From JBDZVM01 sp040255675 (GTDB lineage: Bacteria > Actinomycetota > Actinomycetes > Acidothermales > Acidothermaceae): a DNA stretch of 64,000 nt. The notes beneath the pieces were generated by a model that did not search any database, was not told the origin of the DNA, and saw only the letters and a list, made by a program, of their open reading frames with translations. A program made the position numbers and the translations under genes. The number at the start of each line of letters is the position of its first letter. Within the stretch, counting starts at the first letter, position 1. The stretch covers positions 22,091-86,090 of the forward strand of contig JBDZVM010000016.1 in NCBI GenBank assembly GCA_040255675.1. Direction: 5' to 3'. Shown piece after piece: positions 17,055 through 25,403 of the stretch.

Positions 17055-17762
17055 ATGCTGGCGATGATCTGGCAAGCCCTGATTCGCGAATTATCGCGCG
17101 TCGAGAAGGCGTTGCGTGCGCGCTGGCGAGATCGGAAGATCGCCGGGTTTGCCGCGACCTTATTACTTTTCAGCGCGTTGGTCACTGCCCACGTGGTCGA
17201 CTGTTACCGCCCTGGCGAGTCTTGGGTCAACGATTGCTGCACCGAGCAGGATTCGTATCCGTTCTTGACCTGGTTGTGGCGCATCCCGGGATCAGTGATC
17301 GCTCCGGCGCGCGACCTTCCGGTCTGGGGATCGGTCCTTCAGGTGCTCGTCGTCGTCGGCATCGCCGAAGCGGCGTTCGGTACTCGCCGAACGCTGCTGG
17401 TGGCCGCCGCTGGGCACGTCGTCGCGACCTTCGGCGCCCGCGTTCTTCTCTGGCTCGGACCGGGTTACTTTCTCGGCTTGCCGGCGCTCGACGGGCGTTT
17501 GCCGGATACCGGGCCGTCGGCGGTGACTGTCGCGTTGACCGCTTACCTGGCGGTCGGGTTGCGCTCCCCGCTCCTGGGCAGCCTCGCCACCGGCGGGGTC
17601 GCGTTTGCCGCGCTCATGCACTCTGATTTGGCGGGTCGCGAGCATATGGTGGCGTGGCTCGTTGGTGCGTGTTGCGGCGCGGTCCAACTCCTTGCATCGC
17701 GGTCGCGGGCGAAGCATGGGATGCGCGAGTTCGACACCGCGGGCGTTCTCGTCCGCCCGTAG
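17055..17762 (+). CDS. Rhomboid-like integral membrane protein
   Basis: The 235-residue protein has an N-terminal basic stretch and about six hydrophobic segments: FAATLLLFSALVTAHVV, the SVLQVLVVVGIAEAAFG segment, GHVVATFGARVLLWLG, a segment with DTGPSAVTVALTAYLAV, then a segment preceding SDLAGREHMVAWLVGACC. This layout, with GPSA before a hydrophobic helix and a downstream His in REHM, resembles actinobacterial rhomboid-like proteins. The catalytic GxSG is not clean, so proteolytic activity is uncertain. ATG 17055 follows AGAGAG. The 267-bp region downstream (17763-18029) shows no gene. Confidence 0.65.
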   Translation: MLAMIWQALIRELSRVEKALRARWRDRKIAGFAATLLLFSALVTAHVVDCYRPGESWVNDCCTEQDSYPFLTWLWRIPGSVIAPARDLPVWGSVLQVLVVVGIAEAAFGTRRTLLVAAAGHVVATFGARVLLWLGPGYFLGLPALDGRLPDTGPSAVTVALTAYLAVGLRSPLLGSLATGGVAFAALMHSDLAGREHMVAWLVGACCGAVQLLASRSRAKHGMREFDTAGVLVRP

Positions 17763-18029
17763 CTACTTCGCCCTGAGAAGCGATCGTCGCCCTCATCGTC
17801 GTGTTCATCGCCTGTCCGCTGTTTCGTCAATGCTTTTCGCTGCAGGGCGTGTGCAACGATGATGACTTGCGTGAAGCCGGACATATTGACGCGTCAGCTG
17901 TGTTCGCCGTCCCGAAGCCTTGATCGTTTCGGTGCGCCTGCTCGCGGGCAGCGCACGTGACGGTTGGGTGACGTCGCTCGGGGGAAACCCTTGCCGGGCC
18001 GAAACGCCCGCGTCCAGGGGAGGTGCGTT

Positions 18030-18284
18030 GTGGCGACGTGCGAAGTCTGCGGCAACGAATACGACAAGGCGTTCGAGGTGTCGGCGGCGGGTGCGCGGCA
18101 CACGTTCGACAGCTTCGAATGCGCGATTCACTTGATGGCCCCGGTGTGCGAACACTGCGGTTGCAAGGTGATAGGTCACGGCGTCGAGGTCGACGGGCGA
18201 TTCTTCTGCTGCGCCAACTGCGCTCGTGAGACGACGTCGACGGTCGATATCCGCGACCGTGCCGACGCCCAGGCCATTTCGTGA
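18030..18284 (+). CDS. Small cysteine-rich zinc-binding (metallothionein-like) protein
   Basis: GTG 18030 with AGGGGAGG upstream gives 84 residues containing nine cysteines: C4 and C7 (CEVC), C31, C40-C43-C45 (CEHCGC), then C60, C61 and C64 (CCANC). The segment HTFDSFECAIHLMAP lies between the clusters. This arrangement matches actinobacterial small proteins often labelled prokaryotic metallothionein; a treble-clef zinc finger is an alternative. It is probably cytosolic. It lies 31 bp upstream of an aldo/keto reductase in the same direction, so co-transcription is possible. Metal identity is inferred only. Confidence 0.75.
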   Translation: MATCEVCGNEYDKAFEVSAAGARHTFDSFECAIHLMAPVCEHCGCKVIGHGVEVDGRFFCCANCARETTSTVDIRDRADAQAIS

Positions 18285-18315
18285 GAATCATTCACGCGGT
18301 GGCAAAATCTCAGGC

Positions 18316-19257
18316 GTGATCGCGAAACGCGCGCTCGGCGCCACAGGCATCGAAGTCGGCGAGATCGGACTTGGCGCCTGGCAACTCGGCAACACTGACC
18401 AGTGGTCGGGCCCCGACCACGAGACGTCGCTGCGCATCGTCGACGAGGCGCTGCGGCTCGGCGTCAATCTCTTCGACACCGCACCCGGATACGCGAGCGG
18501 CCGCAGCGAACGGCTGCTCGGCGAAGCGCTAGAGGGGCGGCGAAATCAGGCTGTCATCGTCAGCAAGTTCGGCCACAAAGCCGACGGCACAAGCGATTGG
18601 GACACCGACTCCATCGCGCCGGCCGTCGAGCGCACGCTGACGGCGTTACGCACCGACTATCTCGACGTCGTCTTGATGCACAGCCCACCGCGAGACCTTC
18701 TTGACGGCCGAAAAGCAAGCCATTACAAGGAATTCGAGCGGCTCCAAAACGCTGGCGTCGTCAAGGCCTACGGCGCCTCCGTCGACTGGGCCGCCGACAT
18801 CGACCTAGTCGTCGAGACCACCGGCAGCCAGGTGGTCGAGGTCTTGCTCAACGTCTTTCACCAAGAACCGTTGCCCGCACTGGAAAAAGCGGCGGCGAAG
18901 GGCGTGGGCGCCATTGTCAAGGTGCCGCTCGATTCCGGTTGGTTGGGCGGTCGGTACGACAAGTTCTCGCGCTTTTCCGACGTCCGGTCGAGGTGGACGC
19001 TCGCCGACATCGAACGGAGAGCCGCGCTCGTCGAGAAGCTCAAAGCGATCATCCCGGACGACGAACCCATGGCCCGATCCGCGTTGCGTTGGCTACTGGC
19101 CCAGCCATGCGTGTCGTCGGTGATCCCGGGTGCGAAGTCCGTCGAGCAGTTGCGTGAAAACGCGACGGCGCCGAACGCTCGGCTTTCTCGAGACGCGGTC
19201 GAGGCGATCGAGAGTCTCTGGGCAGCCGACATCGCCTCCGACCCGCTGCCCTGGTGA
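18316..19257 (+). CDS. Aldo/keto reductase family protein
   Basis: The 313-residue protein begins VIAKRALGATGIEVGEIGLG at GTG 18316 (the frame stays open to 18226 but has no similarity there). It shows the AKR barrel motifs: LFDTAPGYASGRSERLLGEAL with the catalytic Asp and Tyr, IVSKFGHK with the catalytic Lys, DYLDVVLMHSPP with the catalytic His, and VSSVIPGAKSVEQLREN, the NADPH 2'-phosphate binding region. The substrate is unknown; the class resembles D-threo-aldose 1-dehydrogenase-like enzymes. It is convergent with the next gene. Confidence 0.9.
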   Translation: MIAKRALGATGIEVGEIGLGAWQLGNTDQWSGPDHETSLRIVDEALRLGVNLFDTAPGYASGRSERLLGEALEGRRNQAVIVSKFGHKADGTSDWDTDSIAPAVERTLTALRTDYLDVVLMHSPPRDLLDGRKASHYKEFERLQNAGVVKAYGASVDWAADIDLVVETTGSQVVEVLLNVFHQEPLPALEKAAAKGVGAIVKVPLDSGWLGGRYDKFSRFSDVRSRWTLADIERRAALVEKLKAIIPDDEPMARSALRWLLAQPCVSSVIPGAKSVEQLRENATAPNARLSRDAVEAIESLWAADIASDPLPW

Positions 19258-19325
19258 TCACGAAAAAGCATTCGGCACCTACCTGGGCAAAAGTCTTCGG
19301 GATCACGCGAAGAGAGGCTGCCGAG

Positions 19326-19796
19326 CTAAACCTCGTTGGTTCGGCGTTCCTCGTCGGTGGGCAACGGATACGGCGTGAGCTGAACGGGCTTGCCTGCCTG
19401 GGAAAGCCACGCGGCGGCGGCGCCGATGGCTCCGCCGAGCGCGAGAAAGCCGATCGCGACCGGCCACCGGCGGCCCTTCTTCATGACGGCGGCGTCGCCT
19501 TCGCGAAGCGCGGCGGCGGCAAGCTTCGTGCGATGCACCGCTTCATCACGAAACGGCGCCGACCGCACCATCGCGGTGCCGACCGCGCCGACTGCCATCG
19601 GGGCGATCCGCTCCTTCATGAGCAACTGGGCGAGCTTCATCTGACGGCTCGCGCCATGGGCGGCTTGCTTGGCGGCCAGCTTCGCTGCCATCTTGCCGGC
19701 GGGCATGACCGGCGTGACTAACGCGTCGATGTGATGCCGGGCGGCGCCAAGGCGCAGCGCGACGGTGTCAGCGATCTTGTCTTTCGTCACGGTCAT
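19326..19796 (-). CDS. Conserved hypothetical protein with C-terminal membrane segment
   Basis: ATG 19796 (MTVTKDKIADTVALRLGAA) gives 156 residues. The first 125 are amphipathic and Ala/Lys/Arg-rich, predicted helical (KMAAKLAAKQAAHGASRQMKLAQLL). A single hydrophobic helix follows (WPVAIGFLALGGAIGAAAAWLS) and a short tail ends PTDEERRTNEV. I do not recognise the family. The topology suggests a membrane-anchored, DNA- or membrane-associated helical protein, but that is inference. It diverges from the cyclophilin gene and shares its regulatory gap. Confidence 0.6.
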   Translation of the reverse strand: MTVTKDKIADTVALRLGAARHHIDALVTPVMPAGKMAAKLAAKQAAHGASRQMKLAQLLMKERIAPMAVGAVGTAMVRSAPFRDEAVHRTKLAAAALREGDAAVMKKGRRWPVAIGFLALGGAIGAAAAWLSQAGKPVQLTPYPLPTDEERRTNEV

Positions 19797-19918
19797 CCGA
19801 ACCTCCGACTGAGAGTGGCTCCAGCGATGCGCTGCTACCCACCGTACGACGGACCCATCCGTCCAACCCATGGAAAGATGGGATCCACCTGCGCGGCTCG
19901 ACACCCGCGCACCGCAAG

Positions 19919-20000
19919 TCGCGCACTGACTTGTGCGCGCTAGCACTCGCGCACCGACCGTGCGCACTAGCAGCACTCGCGCACTGACCGTGCGCGTTAG
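19919..20000. repeat. Three-copy repeat of GCGCAC...GTGCGC palindromes
   Basis: Three imperfect copies of a 28-30 bp unit start at 19919, 19947 and 19977. Each contains TCGCGCAC(T/C)GAC followed by (T)TGTGCGC or CGTGCGC, an inverted repeat GCGCAC/GTGCGC, and is trailed by (C/G)(A/G/T)TAGCA-like sequence. They lie in the 247-bp gap between the divergent hypothetical gene and the cyclophilin gene and end 44 bp before its start. They could be operators for a dimeric regulator or a local tandem expansion. Confidence 0.7.
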
Positions 20001-20043
20001 GCAGACGGCGCCTGGCGACGTCCGACTGGAAGGTACCCCACTC

Positions 20044-20562
20044 GTGGCTGAAGAGACGTTCGCGACCTTGCACACGACGAAGGGCGACATCGAAATCCGG
20101 CTGTTCTCGAATCACGCGCCGAAAACCGTGCGCAACTTCGTCGAGCTTGCGGAGGGGTCGAAGGAGTGGGTCGACCCGCGCACCCGGCAGTCGACGTCCG
20201 GCAAGCTCTACGACGGCACCATCTTCCACCGGGTGATCCCCGGGTTCATGATCCAAGGCGGCGACCCGCTCGGCAGTGGGCGCGGCGGTCCCGGCTACAA
20301 CTTCGCCGACGAGTTCCATCCCGATCTCTCGTTCGACCGCCCGTACCTGTTGGCGATGGCCAACGCCGGTCCGAACACCAACGGCTCGCAGTTCTTCATC
20401 ACGGTCGCCCCGACCGACTGGCTGAACCGCAAGCACACGATCTTCGGAGAGGTCACGAAGGGCAGCGACGTCGTCGACGCGATCGCCACCACCTCGACGG
20501 GCCCGGGCGACCGTCCGCGCGAAGACGTCGTCGTCACGTCGGTCACCATCGACCGCCGGTAG
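20044..20562 (+). CDS. Peptidyl-prolyl cis-trans isomerase, cyclophilin type
   Basis: Cyclophilins catalyse Xaa-Pro isomerisation in protein folding. GTG 20044 follows GGAAGG and gives 172 residues starting VAEETFATLHTTKGDIEI. Signature segments are FHRVIPGFMIQGGDP, YLLAMANAGPNTNGSQFFIT and the LNRKHTIFGEV turn. It lacks a signal peptide and so is predicted cytoplasmic, the PpiA-type of mycobacteria. The frame is open upstream to 19933 across the repeat array, which yields no similarity. The downstream rhomboid starts 5 bp after the stop. Confidence 0.95.
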   Translation: MAEETFATLHTTKGDIEIRLFSNHAPKTVRNFVELAEGSKEWVDPRTRQSTSGKLYDGTIFHRVIPGFMIQGGDPLGSGRGGPGYNFADEFHPDLSFDRPYLLAMANAGPNTNGSQFFITVAPTDWLNRKHTIFGEVTKGSDVVDAIATTSTGPGDRPREDVVVTSVTIDRR

Positions 20563-20566
20563 CCAA

Positions 20567-21472
20567 ATGAGCGCGGACGACGTGACGCGGCCGCCGTCCG
20601 ACCAGGTGGCGGCACCGGGGGCCGGCGCCAGCGTGCCGGTTTGCTACCGGCATCCGGGGCGTGAGGCGCACATCCGTTGCGTGCGCTGCGAGCGACCGAT
20701 CTGCCCCGACTGCATGGTGCCGGCTTCGGTCGGCTTTCAGTGCCCCGAGTGCGTGCGATCCGGCAACGCGACCCAGCGCATCGCCCGTACGGCGCTGGGC
20801 GGCCGCATCTCACCGAACAAGACGCTGGTCACCTACACGTTGATCGCCATCAACGTGATCTTCTTTTTGATCCAGCAGAGCTCGTCGACCTTTTCGCTGC
20901 GGTTCGAACTGATCCCAGGACCGGTGCATCCGCACAGCGGCGACCCTGCACTCATCGGCGTCGCCGAGGGTGAGTACTACCGGCTGCTGACGTCGATGTT
21001 CTTGCACGCCGGGACGCTGCACATCTTGTTCAACATGTGGGCCCTCTACGTCGTTGGGGCGCCACTCGAGGCCATGCTCGGGCGAGTCCGGTTCGTGACC
21101 CTCTACTTCTTGTCGGGCCTGGGCGGATCGGCGCTGGTCTACTTGCTGACCGCTTCGAACCTGCCAACGTTGGGCGCCTCGGGGGCGATTTTCGGCCTCT
21201 TCGGCGCCTTATTCGTGCTCGGAAGGCGATTGCGTTTCGACATTCGCCCCATCGGCGTGATCATCATTGCCAACCTCGTGCTCACATTCACGCTGTCGAA
21301 CATCAGTTGGCAGGGGCACGTCGGGGGTTTGGTGTCTGGAGCGGCGCTCGCCGCTGTGTGGGCGTACGCGCCACGCAAGCTGCGCACTCCGGCGCAGATC
21401 GGTTCGTCGATCGTGCTAGCGGTGATCATTGTGGCAATCGTGGTGGCTCGCACGCATGCGCTGACCAGCTGA
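20567..21472 (+). CDS. Rhomboid family intramembrane serine protease
   Basis: This 301-residue protein cleaves membrane substrates inside the bilayer. Residues 20-75 form a cysteine-rich B-box-like zinc finger (CYRHPGREAHIRCVRC, CPDC, CPEC). Six or so TM helices follow from about 85. The catalytic serine is in GASGAIFGLFGALF and the catalytic histidine in WQGHVGGLVSGAAL. The HILFNMWALYVVG segment is the conserved TM2 with His-x-x-x-Asn. It starts 5 bp after the cyclophilin stop and is probably co-transcribed. The N-terminal zinc finger is typical for actinobacterial rhomboids. Confidence 0.95.
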   Translation: MSADDVTRPPSDQVAAPGAGASVPVCYRHPGREAHIRCVRCERPICPDCMVPASVGFQCPECVRSGNATQRIARTALGGRISPNKTLVTYTLIAINVIFFLIQQSSSTFSLRFELIPGPVHPHSGDPALIGVAEGEYYRLLTSMFLHAGTLHILFNMWALYVVGAPLEAMLGRVRFVTLYFLSGLGGSALVYLLTASNLPTLGASGAIFGLFGALFVLGRRLRFDIRPIGVIIIANLVLTFTLSNISWQGHVGGLVSGAALAAVWAYAPRKLRTPAQIGSSIVLAVIIVAIVVARTHALTS

Positions 21473-21818
21473 GCGCGATCCCCAGCCGCGCCTGGTGCTC
21501 GAGGGCGCCGGCTTCTCGATAACACCTGGCCCGTTCTGGCGAGCTCTGTCCCCAGTGTGGACAACTGCTGTGGAGAAACTACAGCGGTGTAAGTCCGGCC
21601 CGGGTGCTCGCCGACGCCATCGCTGTGCGCGCCGTCACACTGTGCATACACACGCATACAAATGCCCGGTTGCGCACTACAGTGATGCCGCCCCAGCTGG
21701 TGTGAGGGACGGAAGGCGTTGGTGGCGAGGCGATGCGGCACGACGAGAGCCCGGTGTGGCGAGTGCCCAGCTGTCGCGAGCGTTTCGAACCGCCCGGCTC
21801 CACCTGGCCGGGTAACTA
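21473..21818. other. Intergenic region without recognisable gene
   Basis: This 346-bp gap separates the rhomboid and MFS genes. Short frames exist but none resembles a known protein. At 21640-21680 there is CATACACACGCATACAAATG, locally lower in GC. The MFS start is uncertain, so part of this region could be its leader. Confidence 0.5.
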
Positions 21819-23126
21819 TTGACCCCGCGTAATGACCGCCAGTCGCCTGATCGCTTGCCGGGTGATCGAGCGGCTGGCGAGGCGACGACCTTGCTGGCGC
21901 CGTCCGAGCCCTTGGCGCACGGAAGGGCGGTGTCGTGGGACGCGTTCTTGTCGACGTACTTGCCGGCACTCGTGCTGGCGCTCGGTACCGGGATCGCGTT
22001 GCCGGCGGTGCCAACGCTGGCGAAGTCGTTTGGCGTCAGCTTCGGCGCGGCCACCGGCGTCATCACGACCTTCTTGGTCGGCAACCTGCTCGGCACTCTT
22101 CCGGCCGGCTGGTTGATCGACCGCTTCGGCAGGCGCGTGGTGATGATCGGCGGGCCGCTGCTCACCTCGGTGGGGGCTTTTCTTGTCGCGGTCGCGCAGA
22201 CATTTCCTCAGCTGCTCGTGTTGCGCTTCCTCGACGGCGTGGCGGCACAACTGTGGCTCATGGGTCGGCTCGCGGCCATTTCGCACGGCGCCGCGGCGGG
22301 GCAACGCGGCCGCGAGGTGTCGTGGATGTTCGGGATGAACAACACCGGGAAGCTCGCTGGTCCGATGGTGGGTGGCTTCGTCGCCAGTGCGTGGGGCCCG
22401 CGGGCAACGTTCGTCGCCTACGGAATCTTGGCGCTGCTCGCGTTGGTGCCTACCTCGGCGTTGGCTCGAGACACGCCACACCACGGCCGCGCAGAGCGGC
22501 GCGAGCGTAAGGCGCAAAAGGCGCGCGTCCGCACGGTGTCGATACGCGAAATTGTGCGGCCGCGACTGGTCTTCTTCGCGGTGGCATTGTTCGCGGGTCT
22601 GACGCGGGGGCCGCTGACCGCCGACTTGTTGCACCTTTATGCGGCGTTCGCGTATCACCTTGGTCCGCGCCAAATCGGTTACCTGGCAACCGCCGCCGCC
22701 TTGCTGACGTTGCCCATCGGCTTCCTCGCCGGCTGGATGATGGACCGTTACGGCCGGAAACGCACGATGGTGCCGGGCTTCAGCGGCGTGGCGATCGCGA
22801 TGGCGGCGCTGGCGGTGTCGGCGTACCTGCTGCTGCCGCTGCCGTGGTACGTGGGGCTGTTCCTGTTGGGTGTCACGATGCAGGCTTTGACTGGCGGTTC
22901 GGTCCAGACCGTCGGCGCCGACGTTGCTCCCCCCGAGGCGCGGGGGATGTTCCTCGGACTCTGGCGTTTCACCGGCTTGGGGGGCGCGACGCTCAGCCCG
23001 ATCATCTTCGCGGTGCTCGCCGACCAGGTGGACTACGGCTCGGCGTTCGTTTTCACCGCTGCTTCGGCGGCGGTGGTGGCGTTCTTGCTGGTGCGGTATG
23101 TGCCCGAAACCCGGACGACGACCTAA
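21819..23126 (+). CDS. Major facilitator superfamily transporter
   Basis: The product (435 residues from TTG 21819) has 12 predicted TM helices. TM2-3 carry the MFS signature GWLIDRFGRRVVMIGG, and the second half repeats it as GWMMDRYGRKRTMVPG. The first half has LPAVPTLAKSFGVSFGAATGV. A basic cytoplasmic loop (RAERRERKAQKARVRT) joins the two halves. The start is uncertain: there is no ribosome-binding site before 21819, and GTG 21930 (VSWDAFLSTYLPAL), just after GGAAGG, is a candidate. Substrate unknown; the drug:H+ antiporter type is likely. It converges on crgA. Confidence 0.85.
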   Translation: MTPRNDRQSPDRLPGDRAAGEATTLLAPSEPLAHGRAVSWDAFLSTYLPALVLALGTGIALPAVPTLAKSFGVSFGAATGVITTFLVGNLLGTLPAGWLIDRFGRRVVMIGGPLLTSVGAFLVAVAQTFPQLLVLRFLDGVAAQLWLMGRLAAISHGAAAGQRGREVSWMFGMNNTGKLAGPMVGGFVASAWGPRATFVAYGILALLALVPTSALARDTPHHGRAERRERKAQKARVRTVSIREIVRPRLVFFAVALFAGLTRGPLTADLLHLYAAFAYHLGPRQIGYLATAAALLTLPIGFLAGWMMDRYGRKRTMVPGFSGVAIAMAALAVSAYLLLPLPWYVGLFLLGVTMQALTGGSVQTVGADVAPPEARGMFLGLWRFTGLGGATLSPIIFAVLADQVDYGSAFVFTAASAAVVAFLLVRYVPETRTTT

Positions 23127-23160
23127 CGCGGTCTTGTCAGCGCCACTGTGTGGCTTTGTG

Positions 23161-23418
23161 TCAGCGCCACTGGGTAGCTAGGCCGAGCCCGGCGCACAGC
23201 AGCACGAATCCCTCGATCAGGTTGCCGGCTTGCCCTCCGAGCGCGCTCATGCCGGGGAAGTTGTACTCCGAGAGGTAGCCGGTGACCAGCCAGGCGACGC
23301 CGAGGATCATCAAGCCGACCATGGTCGGCGCGACCCAGGGCGGGCTGACCTTCTTCTTGGCGGACCGGCGCTGGGGCGGCGTGTACACCTCGGTCTTACG
23401 TACGCGGGACTTCGGCAC
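23161..23418 (-). CDS. crgA: Cell division protein CrgA
   Basis: CrgA is a small actinobacterial division regulator that interacts with FtsZ, FtsI and other septal proteins. GTG 23418 follows GAGAGG and gives 85 residues: VPKSRVRKTEVYTPP, a basic linker RRSAKKKVSPPW, then two TM helices (VAPTMVGLMILGVAWLVTGYL and IEGFVLLCAGLGLATQWR) separated by the short loop SEYNFPGMSALGGQAGN, the classic CrgA topology. Position near oriC next to DUF881, sortase, pabA and pknB agrees with mycobacteria. The stop is adjacent to a short duplicated sequence TCAGCGCCACTG (about 23139 and 23161). Confidence 0.95.
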   Translation of the reverse strand: MPKSRVRKTEVYTPPQRRSAKKKVSPPWVAPTMVGLMILGVAWLVTGYLSEYNFPGMSALGGQAGNLIEGFVLLCAGLGLATQWR

Positions 23419-23541
23419 AGCAACCTCTCGGCGGCGACTCAAGACGGACGGGATGATAGTGGGTGTCGGCGTGCGCACGGACGACACCCGTCCAGGGTTA
23501 GCGTAGCCAAGACACTTCGGCGTACCGACAAAGGGCGGTCG

Positions 23542-24342
23542 ATGCACCCGCGGATCAAGGCGACCTGGCGATGGGGCGTGCCCGTCGCCGCGCTGTTGGC
23601 AGGGCTGCTGTTCGCGATGTCCGCCAACACCTCGCACGGCATCGACCTGCGCGCGAACGCCCGCGACGACGGCCTCAGCTTCGCCGAGCGCCAGCAGCGA
23701 AAAGTAATTGACCAAAGCAAGAGGCTCGCCGAGTTGCAGGCCGAGGTTCGAGCGGCGACGTCGCAAGCGGCCAAAGTCGACAACCGGGTGGCGCGCGCTC
23801 GCGACGACGCGGCCGCGGTCGCCGACGCCGCTGGAATGCGCGCCGTAACCGGCCCAGCTCTAACGGTCACACTCGACGACGCGCCGCCGCTGCCCGGATC
23901 GAAGAAAGGTTCGGTACCGCCCGACTACCTCGTCGTCCATCAACAAGACGTGCAGGCGGTGGTCAACGCGATGTGGGCGGGCGGCGCCGAGGCGATGACG
24001 TTGCAAGGCCAGCGGGTCATCTCGACGACGGCGGTTCGCTGCGTCGGCAACACGTTGCTGTTGCACGGCATCGTGTACTCGCCGCCGTACGTCGTCACCG
24101 CGGTCGGCGACGTCGACGGGATGCGCTCAGCGCTCGACGCCGCGCCTGACGTCACGATCTACAAGCAGTACGTGAAGGCGTACAAGCTGGGATATTCGGT
24201 GAAGTCCGACGGGCACGTCACCCTGCCGGCGTTCACTGGTGGCGTCTCACTCGCGCACGCCAGCGAGTTGGTGCCGCCGTCACTGCCGCCGCTCGCGCCA
24301 ACCCGTACGCCGTCCGCTCCCGTCGCGACACCGGCCTCATGA
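23542..24342 (+). CDS. DUF881 family membrane-anchored protein
   Basis: ATG 23542 gives 266 residues. Residues 10-27 form a TM helix (WGVPVAALLAGLLFAMSA). A predicted coiled coil follows (about 48-90, EVRAATSQAAKVDNRVARARDD). The DUF881 domain includes GPALTVTLDDA, YLVVHQQDVQAVVNAMW, AEAMTLQGQRV and VRCVGNTLLLHGIVYSPPY. The C-terminus is Pro-rich. DUF881 proteins are extracytoplasmic and occur near the sortase/crgA locus in actinobacteria; their role is unknown. It diverges from crgA and its stop overlaps the sortase start (ATGA). Confidence 0.9.
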   Translation: MHPRIKATWRWGVPVAALLAGLLFAMSANTSHGIDLRANARDDGLSFAERQQRKVIDQSKRLAELQAEVRAATSQAAKVDNRVARARDDAAAVADAAGMRAVTGPALTVTLDDAPPLPGSKKGSVPPDYLVVHQQDVQAVVNAMWAGGAEAMTLQGQRVISTTAVRCVGNTLLLHGIVYSPPYVVTAVGDVDGMRSALDAAPDVTIYKQYVKAYKLGYSVKSDGHVTLPAFTGGVSLAHASELVPPSLPPLAPTRTPSAPVATPAS

Positions 24343-25115
24343 CCCAGACGACGACAGGGACGGCGAAAAAGGCGCGCCGCCGCCCGAGCTGGCGCGGCGT
24401 GGTCGGTGTTACGGGCGAAATCTTGATCACGCTCGGCGTCGTCGTGTTTTTGTTCCTCGCCTACGAGCTGTGGTTCACCGGGCTCTACACCGAACACGCG
24501 CAGTCGCGGCTGAAGCAGCAATTGCAGACCCAGTGGGCGTCGCCCGCGCCGCCGACGCCGAGCGAAGCACCTGGGCCATCGCCGGCGCCAACGCCGACCT
24601 TCACCGACGAACCCATTCCAGGCAATGCGATCGGGATCATCCGGATTCCGAAGCTCGGCTCCGACTACGCCTACGCCATCGTCGAAGGCGTCTCGACGGC
24701 CGACCTCAAGAAAGGACCCGGACACTACCCGGGCACCGCGATGCCAGGCCAGATCGGCAACTTCGTCGTCTCCGGCCACCGCACGACCTACTTGGCGCCG
24801 TTCAACGGTCTCGACACGTTGACGGACGGCGACGCGATCGTGATCGAAACCCGCGACACCTGGTACACGTACCGGGTCACGAGACTCCAAACCGTGCTGC
24901 CGACCGACCTCGCCGTCATCTTGCCGGTGCCGAACAAACCGCGCACCAAGCCCACACAGGCGGTGCTCACGCTCACCACGTGCACGCCGAAGTACTCGGC
25001 TTCGCACCGGCTGATCGTGCACGGCTTGCTCGAGTCGGCGCTGCCCAAGTCGGCCGGCCCGCCGCCGGCGCTGCCCAAGTCGGCCGACCCGCCGCCGGCG
25101 CTGAGGGGCGGGTGA
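24339..25115 (+). CDS. Class E-like sortase
   Basis: Sortases cleave LPXTG-like signals and attach proteins to the cell wall. The 258-residue protein has an N-terminal TM anchor (about 26-44), a Pro-rich linker (68-90), then the sortase beta-barrel: IRIPKLG, with H147 in VSGHRTTY, C215 in LTLTTC and R224 in SASHRLIV, the His-Cys-Arg triad. Residues 233-255 are a Pro-rich tail built of two copies of ALPKSA(G/D)PPP. Class E is inferred from topology and context. It is coupled by 4-bp overlaps to both neighbours. A candidate substrate is the LPLTG protein at 36574-43275. Confidence 0.93.
   Translation: MTQTTTGTAKKARRRPSWRGVVGVTGEILITLGVVVFLFLAYELWFTGLYTEHAQSRLKQQLQTQWASPAPPTPSEAPGPSPAPTPTFTDEPIPGNAIGIIRIPKLGSDYAYAIVEGVSTADLKKGPGHYPGTAMPGQIGNFVVSGHRTTYLAPFNGLDTLTDGDAIVIETRDTWYTYRVTRLQTVLPTDLAVILPVPNKPRTKPTQAVLTLTTCTPKYSASHRLIVHGLLESALPKSAGPPPALPKSADPPPALRGG
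25040..25099. repeat. 30-bp tandem duplication in sortase C-terminus
   Basis: Two adjacent 30-bp copies (25040-25069 and 25070-25099) differ by one base and encode ALPKSAGPPP and ALPKSADPPP. The in-frame duplication lengthens the Pro-rich cytoplasmic or wall-facing tail after the catalytic barrel and suggests slippage. Confidence 0.9.
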
Positions 25116-25363
25116 GGTTCGTGTACGCGGCTTTGTGGCGTCGTCTTCCCGGCGGACTGCCCGGCAAGATCACCGGCATGCTGGTGTTGCTGGCGGGTGT
25201 GCTGGCGTTGCTGTTTTTCGTGGTCTTTCCGTGGGTGGAGCCGCGGCTGCCCTGGAACGAGGTGACGGTCGACACGCCAGCAAGCTCCTCGGTCGTCTCA
25301 CCGTCGCCGGGCGTCTCGCCGAGTGCCTCGCCGCCGTCCGCTTCCCCGTCGTCCGCGAAGTAG
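25112..25363 (+). CDS. Small membrane protein coupled to sortase
   Basis: GTG 25112 overlaps the sortase stop (GTGA) and opens an 83-residue protein. It has a short N-terminal cytoplasmic part (VRFVYAALWRRLPGGLPG), one TM helix (MLVLLAGVLALLFFVVFPWV) and a Ser/Pro-rich exported tail (SSSVVSPSPGVSPSASPP...). Small proteins of this type follow sortase genes in other actinobacteria at this locus. The function is unknown; an accessory role in wall anchoring is only inferred from the coupling. Confidence 0.8.
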   Translation: MRFVYAALWRRLPGGLPGKITGMLVLLAGVLALLFFVVFPWVEPRLPWNEVTVDTPASSSVVSPSPGVSPSASPPSASPSSAK

Positions 25364-25403
25364 TCGGACGACGCCAAGCCCGCCGATCTGCCACACTCGC
25401 GTC

